This document shows positions 1-3,121 of a stretch of 5,116 nt of DNA, in pieces. The translations under genes were made by a program, and so were the position numbers. Location: positions 1 through 5,116 of the forward strand of contig JAHFAA010000312.1 of the NCBI GenBank assembly GCA_023250775.1. Direction: 5' to 3'. A model generated the notes under the pieces. The model ran no database searches, was not told the DNA's origin, and was given only the letters and a program-made list of their open reading frames with translations. The number at the start of each line of letters is the position of its first letter. The first letter of the stretch is position 1. The stretch is from Bdellovibrionales bacterium. Its GTDB lineage: Bacteria; Bdellovibrionota; Bacteriovoracia; Bacteriovoracales; Bacteriovoracaceae.

Positions 1-110
1 CTATTATACGGTATAATCTTAACGGAATTATTGATGAACGGGGGTCGCAGACTAGCGCAGCTAAAAATCTCGGGATTTTATGTGGGAAGATTACACTCTC
101 TTAATATTAA
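1..110. repeat. 110-bp direct repeat, copy 1 (reaches window edge)
   Basis: This segment matches 3012-3121 in the same orientation with only two mismatches (positions 13 and 106), so the copies are about 98% identical. Because it starts at base 1, it may continue to the left outside the window. It lies 32 bases beyond the stop codon of the minus-strand gene at 143-757, while copy 2 lies at the end of the protease gene, so both copies sit at the 3' side of a minus-strand gene in the same relative orientation. I see no terminal inverted repeats and no transposase. The plus strand carries a short open frame from ATG 34 to TGA 118 (28 codons), also open upstream to the window edge; the equivalent frame is open in copy 2. 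The repeat is certain; its nature (dispersed element, duplication scar or gene fragment) is not. Confidence 0.95.
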
Positions 111-142
111 ATTCATCTGACAAAAAGCTGAATATTGGCGCC

Positions 143-757
143 TCATTTTGCAGAAATCCAAAGCTGACAATCAAAGGGTAATTTGGAAACTGGATCAACC
201 AGAACTTTTTCAACCCATGGGATTCGGAGATCTTTCCAATAAGGTTTCAAAATTTTAGTCACCCACAACGATGGACGTAATTGATTAAGGGCCGCTGTGA
301 CAAAATTGTTTTCATTACCTTTGATTGGTTTTCCTTTTTTTATATTCCAATCAGGTGAGTCATTCGCAAAGGCCTTGAGTGCCTGGGAAAAGCTGGGATA
401 TTCTTCGAGACGTCCCAGAGAGAGACTGTGAAAAGGTAAATTCCCCTTAAAATCTGAAGCGAGCTTCAGAAGAATTTGTTCTAGCTGTTTTGAAACAAGA
501 GCTTCATCATGACAACCCTGCTGTCGTAAACTGGCCACATTCTTATTCACACTCTCTGGAGGATAAATTCCAACGGAAACTCGACATTCCCCTTGGGTGA
601 GCGAATAATTCGCCCCGAAACTATCCGTTTTGATTTCCACCTTGCTCTCAATGGGGCGGGGAGAGGGGACCTCATTGGCCCGATCATGAGAGCATGACCA
701 TAAAAAAGTAAGCAGGAGGAAAAATAAATGGATTGATGGTACCTTGAAATCGTCCAT
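143..757 (-). CDS. Putative exported lipoprotein of unknown function (204 aa)
   Basis: I do not recognise the family. The N terminus has a hydrophobic stretch (about residues 11-20, rich in Leu and Phe) followed by Leu-Trp-Ser-Cys with Cys22. This resembles a lipobox, although Trp at -2 is atypical and the n-region is weak (Asp2, Asp3, with Lys5 the only clear positive charge). The mature part begins with a Pro/Ser-rich linker and then appears globular, with three more cysteines (about 58, 82 and 197). If Cys22 is lipidated, the protein would be anchored to a membrane on the periplasmic side; Ser at +2 would allow outer-membrane sorting. ATG at 757 is the only plausible start: an in-frame TGA lies a few codons upstream and no ATG, GTG or TTG lies between. 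There is no Shine-Dalgarno sequence, but a perfect TATAAT sits seven bases upstream, so a leaderless mRNA is possible. It lies 77 bases downstream of the ADYC gene on the same strand. Confidence 0.8.
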   Translation of the reverse strand: MDDFKVPSIHLFFLLLTFLWSCSHDRANEVPSPRPIESKVEIKTDSFGANYSLTQGECRVSVGIYPPESVNKNVASLRQQGCHDEALVSKQLEQILLKLASDFKGNLPFHSLSLGRLEEYPSFSQALKAFANDSPDWNIKKGKPIKGNENNFVTAALNQLRPSLWVTKILKPYWKDLRIPWVEKVLVDPVSKLPFDCQLWISAK

Positions 758-764
758 GACAGAA

Positions 765-770
765 ATTATA
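765..770 (-). promoter_or_regulatory. Candidate -10 box for the 143-757 gene
   Basis: On the minus strand the sequence reads TATAAT, a perfect -10 hexamer, followed by seven bases and then the ATG at 757. A transcript would start at or within a base or two of the ATG, which matches the absence of a ribosome binding site. No good -35 hexamer is found 16-18 bases upstream, so the promoter assignment rests on the -10 box and the gene position only. Confidence 0.45.
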
Positions 771-806
771 CGGTTTCAACTTTGAAATTGCACCAGCTTC
801 TTTCTC

Positions 807-821
807 GCCGCATGTGGCGGC
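807..821. other. Short GC-rich hairpin between two genes
   Basis: GCCGC (807-811) and GCGGC (817-821) form a perfect 5-bp stem around a 5-base loop, in the 77-base gap between the ADYC gene and the lipoprotein gene. Neither strand has a T-run after it, so it is not a standard intrinsic terminator. It could protect the 3' end of the upstream mRNA or weakly attenuate read-through. Confidence 0.4.
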
Positions 822-834
822 CCAACTTGATTCC

Positions 835-1551
835 TTATTTGGATCGATTCAATATCCATTTTTTTGAATCAAATGATTCTTTGCAATTTTCCCCAGTATT
901 TTTCAGATTAAGCCGCTCAGGGCATTCTTTCTTAACGATGTCTAAAGTGGCGACTTCCTGAATACGCGTTTTTTTCACGCACACAGCACCTTGGTCATTC
1001 CAGGCCGCCTCGAATTTTAATTCTGGAGCGTGAGAATCGGCCTGAATGTTGAGTTGATCGAAAATTTCAATCAGAGTCCCATCGCGAGTGTGGGCCTTGC
1101 CATTGCCACAATAATCAGCACGAAGAAGACGAGTACAGGCCTGATGATAATTCCAAAGGTCTTTTCCATCTTTTGTTTTTTTCCATGGTTTGTATCCCAT
1201 AAGGACACATTTTCCGATGGTCGCACTGGTGCAAGTGATATGATAGTTTTTAGAATCGTGCAGATGCTGACCTTTTACATTCCAGGTTCCTGCGAGAGGA
1301 AAACCTTTCGTTCTTCCCAACATATCCGGTTTACACACCGAAACCCATTGGCCAGAAAAAGAATCATAAACGGAGAAAGAATAGAGCAAAATATCCATGT
1401 CTTGAGGGTCTGCTTCAATTGAATCGATACGAAAAGACTCTCTCACCCCTGCTTCGTCGGAGGCCACAAGAATAGCACCGATGAGTTCTTCCTTGGTTGC
1501 GATACCGCCATCAGATTTTGTTGCTCTGATTTTTGTTCCCACAATCTCCAA
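835..1551 (-). CDS. ADYC-domain protein, probably the -1 frameshift extension of the upstream repeat gene
   Basis: Counting from a TTG at 1551, the frame encodes 238 residues. The hallmark is at residues 142-159: Leu-Leu-Arg-Ala-Asp-Tyr-Cys followed by Gly-Asn-Gly, then His-Thr-x-x-Gly-Thr. Before it lie a Cys-Thr-Ser-Ala-x-x-Gly-Lys-Cys stretch (107-115), Gly-Tyr-Lys-Pro-Trp (119-123) and His-Gln-Ala-Cys (136-139); after it lies Phe-Glu-Ala-Ala-Trp with Gly-Ala-Val-Cys-Val (180-192). This is the pattern of the ADYC domain, a domain of unknown function I recall mainly from myxobacterial exported proteins. Eight cysteines suggest disulfides outside the cytoplasm, yet this frame has no signal peptide. 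No Shine-Dalgarno sequence precedes the TTG; a GTG three codons later has GGAG only three bases away. The frame is open upstream to 1662, into the repeat gene, and is entered exactly by a -1 slip at 1605-1611. I therefore infer that it is translated mainly as the C-terminal part of a fusion. Confidence 0.85.
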   Translation of the reverse strand: MEIVGTKIRATKSDGGIATKEELIGAILVASDEAGVRESFRIDSIEADPQDMDILLYSFSVYDSFSGQWVSVCKPDMLGRTKGFPLAGTWNVKGQHLHDSKNYHITCTSATIGKCVLMGYKPWKKTKDGKDLWNYHQACTRLLRADYCGNGKAHTRDGTLIEIFDQLNIQADSHAPELKFEAAWNDQGAVCVKKTRIQEVATLDIVKKECPERLNLKNTGENCKESFDSKKWILNRSK

Positions 1552-1916
1552 AGATGAAATGAGAGAGTTTGTGCGCTCAACTTTCTTGGGAAGAGCGCTT
1601 ACTACTTTTTTGGAGTATTGAGGATGATTCCATTAAGGGAAAGTCCATTTGTGGAAGTGCCATTAAAAGCTGTTCCATTGAAACCCATTCCGTTCCATGC
1701 CGTGCCGTTGAAAGGCGTGCCATTCCATCCGATGCCATTGAATCCCATCCCGTTCCATCCTAGACCATTCCAACCAAGTCCGTTGAAACTGATACCGTTG
1801 ACCGTTGCACCGTTGAAAGAAATTCCGTTCATACTCACACCGTTTCCAGCGAGAGAAGCAAAAGCAGAAGTTGAAAGAGCTATTGCGAGGATCAGTACGA
1901 GGGTGCAAGCTTTCAT
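835..1916 (-). CDS. Predicted -1 frameshift fusion: signal peptide, NG repeat, ADYC domain (360 aa)
   Basis: This is the joined product of the two overlapping frames: 1916-1605 in the first frame (104 residues), then a -1 shift and 1605-835 in the second (256 residues). In order it has a signal peptide (1-20), the Asn-Gly repeat (25-100), a Lys/Ser-containing linker that begins Val-Val-Ser-Ala (from 105), and the ADYC domain (hallmark at about 264-281). Fusion would give the cysteine-rich ADYC part the export signal it lacks. From memory, ADYC proteins of other bacteria often carry short Gly-containing repeats at the N terminus of the same chain, which favours the joined form; I could not check this against a database. 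The same layout would arise from deletion of one A in a seven-A run or from a homopolymer sequencing error. I prefer the programmed frameshift because both cis signals are present with standard spacing. Confidence 0.55.
1573..1611 (-). promoter_or_regulatory. Candidate programmed -1 ribosomal frameshift signal
   Basis: On the minus strand bases 1611-1605 read A AAA AAG in the phase of the repeat gene (codons CCA AAA AAG TAG). This is the X XXY YYZ heptamer best known from bacterial dnaX. A stop codon (1604-1602) and a second in-frame stop (1601-1599) follow at once. After a six-base spacer, GCGCTC (1598-1593) pairs perfectly with GAGCGC (1578-1573) across a 14-base loop. No T-run follows, so this is not an intrinsic terminator. 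The shift must happen in the 60-base overlap between frames (1662-1602), and this is the only in-phase slippery heptamer I find there. I see no Shine-Dalgarno-like stimulator at the dnaX distance upstream. Function is inferred. Confidence 0.6.
1602..1916 (-). CDS. Exported Asn-Gly pentapeptide-repeat protein (104 aa)
   Basis: The protein opens with a Sec-type signal peptide: Met-Lys-Ala, a hydrophobic core, and Ser-Ala-Phe-Ala as a probable cleavage site after residue 20. The rest is almost wholly a repeat of period five, with Asn at every fifth residue from 25 to 100 (16 times), followed by Gly in all but the last. The unit is Asn-Gly, then a variable residue (often Ile, Leu, Met or Thr), then mostly a small residue (Ser, Gly or Ala), then usually Phe, Trp, Leu, Met or Val. 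The phase differs from classical A(D/N)LXX pentapeptide repeats, but a beta-solenoid is a reasonable guess. The ATG at 1916 has AAGGAG seven bases upstream. The frame ends in AAA AAG TAG, a candidate frameshift site into the ADYC frame, so this may be the shorter of two products of one gene. There is no cysteine after the signal peptide. Confidence 0.85.
   Translation of the reverse strand: MKACTLVLILAIALSTSAFASLAGNGVSMNGISFNGATVNGISFNGLGWNGLGWNGMGFNGIGWNGTPFNGTAWNGMGFNGTAFNGTSTNGLSLNGIILNTPKK
1617..1844 (-). repeat. 15-bp coding tandem repeat (16 units)
   Basis: The segment encodes residues 25-100 of the repeat protein as 15-base units, each starting with an Asn codon and all but the last followed by a Gly codon. 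Codon choice varies freely: AAC and AAT are each used eight times, and Gly is written GGA (6), GGT (4), GGC (4) and GGG (1). The amino-acid pattern is thus kept while DNA identity has drifted, which points to selection on the protein rather than a recent replication-slippage array. Confidence 0.9.
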
Positions 1917-1923
1917 ATTTTTT

Positions 1924-1929
1924 CTCCTT
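1924..1929 (-). promoter_or_regulatory. Ribosome binding site of the NG-repeat gene
   Basis: AAGGAG on the minus strand lies seven bases before the ATG at 1916, a strong standard site that fixes this start. A similar AAGGGAG lies about 20 bases further upstream. The downstream ADYC frame has no comparable site, which supports initiation here for both products. Confidence 0.8.
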
Positions 1930-2142
1930 TCGTGGGAATTATCTCCCTTCTTGATTTAGTTATCGCACGCAAAATAAGTCTTGAGAAGACGACAAAGTGG
2001 CCCCAACTCCAAGAAAATTCTGGTGGCAAAATGACTTTAAATTTTGAAAAGTGGTGACAAAAAAGCAAAAAAATTACTTATCATTATTCCTGACGATTTA
2101 ACATTGATGGACGGCGTCGATACTGAAGGTCTCTTCATCTCT

Positions 2143-2175
2143 GAGCGTGCATCAAACTTAAGGCATGCTCTTTTT
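2143..2175 (+). terminator. Plus-strand intrinsic terminator
   Basis: GAGCGTGC (2143-2150) pairs with GCATGCTC (2163-2170) over eight base pairs, including one G-U wobble, around a 12-base loop, and TTTTT follows directly. The orientation is plus: on the minus strand the wobble becomes an A-C mismatch and no T-run follows. No plus-strand gene lies upstream. It could end a small RNA starting near 2090, or block antisense transcription into the minus-strand gene that stops at 2183. The rest of the 266-base gap (1917-2182) shows A-rich sequence around 2056-2073 and no convincing gene. Confidence 0.6.
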
Positions 2176-2182
2176 CTCCCAA

Positions 2183-2629
2183 TTACATGGGAGGAATGTC
2201 GTGGCAGTTGATAGTCATGCGACGTTCATCGTGACGAGTAACCACGCACTGGCCGACATTTTCATCCCAAGTACGAATGGCGCAGTCGATGATTTCGTAG
2301 CAACGGTCGTGGAAGAGGCCGCCCATTTGTGACATTCCGTACACACCGGTTGAGTCGCAGGTGGTTTCGCAGCCTTTTTCAGCACAGCTCACCTCGCAGA
2401 CTTCTTTTGCTTTGTCAGCGCGATCGATACATTTTAGGTTTTCTTGCATGCAGTATTCGAAGTCAGTTTCGCGATGAAAGCGACGAATGCAACTCTGTTG
2501 CATATAGTAGCATCCCATCAGGGCGTTGGTTTTAGCGGTTTCACAGGTCTTTTGGCATTCACTCTGACCTTCACTTGCCAAAACAGATAATGAGAAAAGA
2601 CAGCACAATGTAGCAATGATTGTTTTCAT
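2183..2629 (-). CDS. Exported cysteine-rich protein with mirror-symmetric cysteine spacing (148 aa)
   Basis: A signal peptide is clear: Met-Lys-Thr, a hydrophobic core, and Val-Leu-Ala before Ser19. The mature part has 14 cysteines (25, 29, 40, 47, 60, 67, 78, 82, 87, 91, 110, 116, 128, 142), an even number that suits disulfide bonding in the periplasm or outside the cell. The first eight are spaced 3-10-6-12-6-10-3, a palindromic pattern. Steps of 4, 7 and 11 residues keep cysteines on one face of a helix, so I infer two antiparallel helices (about 22-50 and 57-85) joined by disulfides 25-82, 29-78, 40-67 and 47-60. The C-terminal part has six further cysteines and no motif I recognise. The family is unknown to me; a small stable secreted or envelope protein is likely. 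AGGAG lies six bases before the ATG. It is probably transcribed alone, since a terminator lies upstream at 2865-2893. Confidence 0.85.
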   Translation of the reverse strand: MKTIIATLCCLFSLSVLASEGQSECQKTCETAKTNALMGCYYMQQSCIRRFHRETDFEYCMQENLKCIDRADKAKEVCEVSCAEKGCETTCDSTGVYGMSQMGGLFHDRCYEIIDCAIRTWDENVGQCVVTRHDERRMTINCHDIPPM

Positions 2630-2635
2630 AAATAT

Positions 2636-2640
2636 CTCCT
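2636..2640 (-). promoter_or_regulatory. Ribosome binding site of the cysteine-rich protein gene
   Basis: AGGAG on the minus strand lies six bases upstream of the ATG at 2629 and supports that start. Further upstream, TTGATA and TATTTA hexamers occur, but their spacing (14 bases) is too short for me to call a promoter. Confidence 0.75.
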
Positions 2641-3011
2641 AAACGTCGCATAAATAGTTTGGGGCACACTTATCAAGGCATGGGCATGGTGTAAAGGGTG
2701 AGCTTCACCAATAATGTAATAACTTCAACGAGTGGGCGGCAAATACGGCCAAAGTCAGTAGCAGATCTTAGAAAAATCATGAAATGGTATGGGACGGATA
2801 CATATGGGCCACAAAATTTCGAGTGGCCTCAACTAAGCAGGAACGATTCACTTCAGCGATCAGCAAAAAACCGCGCTTTTTCAAAACGCGCAGACATTCA
2901 GTGACGCCTCTAACTTTATCACGTCAGTGTTTTGATGGAGGCGACGCTAATCACAACGTCGAAATTTGAAGGTAAGGACGGATTGAGCACACATTTTCTC
3001 CCCTATAACTT
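2641..3011. other. 371-base intergenic region without a supported gene
   Basis: This gap separates the cysteine-rich gene from the repeat that follows the protease gene. It should hold the promoter of the cysteine-rich gene near its left end and contains the minus-strand terminator at 2865-2893. CGCCTC (2905-2910) and GAGGCG (2938-2943) could form a 6-bp stem with a long loop, which is weak. Two plus-strand frames (68 codons from a GTG at 2698; 61 codons from 2784) overlap each other, lack ribosome binding sites and run through the terminator, so I do not call them genes. Confidence 0.6.
2865..2893 (-). terminator. Intrinsic terminator downstream of the protease gene
   Basis: On the minus strand CTGCGC (2893-2888) pairs with GCGCGG (2876-2871), including one T-G wobble. 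After a G-A mismatch three T-A pairs continue to a three-base loop, and TTTTTT (2870-2865) follows. This is a classic Rho-independent terminator. The protease stop codon is about 225 bases upstream, so the protease transcript would include the whole 110-bp repeat as 3' untranslated RNA unless it ends earlier. Confidence 0.8.
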
Positions 3012-3121
3012 CTATTATACGGTCTAATCTTAACGGAATTATTGATGAACGGGGGTCGCAGACTAGCGCAGCTAAAAATCTCGGGATTTTATGTGGGAAG
3101 ATTACACTCTCTTAATGTTAA
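3012..3121. repeat. 110-bp direct repeat, copy 2
   Basis: This copy matches 1-110 with two substitutions. The match breaks down at 3122; its other end cannot be defined because copy 1 is cut by the window edge. The protease stop codon TAA (3118-3120, minus strand) lies inside the end of the repeat. A plus-strand frame runs from ATG 3045 to TGA 3141 (32 codons) and is antisense to the last codons of the protease. AAAATC and GATTTT around a four-base loop form a weak AT-rich hairpin. Both copies bracket a block of about 2.9 kb containing four genes. Confidence 0.95.

Noticed and set aside
34..100. tRNA-like look of the repeat (GGGGGTCGCAG... start)
   Set aside because: There is no T-arm consensus, no acceptor-stem pairing and no anticodon arm in the right place.
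765..774. Ten bases (ATTATACGGT) shared by both repeat copies and the lipoprotein promoter region
   Set aside because: A shared 10-mer is expected several times by chance in 5 kb, and the flanks do not match.
1030..1422. Plus-strand frame of 130 codons inside the ADYC gene
   Set aside because: It lies wholly antisense to a recognised domain and has no motif or start signal.
1573..1598. Hairpin after the NG-repeat gene as an intrinsic terminator
   Set aside because: No T-run follows the stem on the minus strand, and the hairpin spacing from the slippery heptamer fits a frameshift stimulator better.
1618..1959. Plus-strand frame of 113 codons with Pro-rich repeats opposite the NG-repeat gene
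   Set aside because: It is the antisense shadow of the 15-bp coding repeat. The minus frame has a signal peptide, a strong ribosome binding site and wobble-position codon drift; this one has none of these.
2698..2969. Two overlapping plus-strand frames (68 and 61 codons) between the cysteine-rich gene and the repeat
   Set aside because: They overlap each other in different frames, lack ribosome binding sites, and cross the minus-strand terminator. The sequence looks non-coding.
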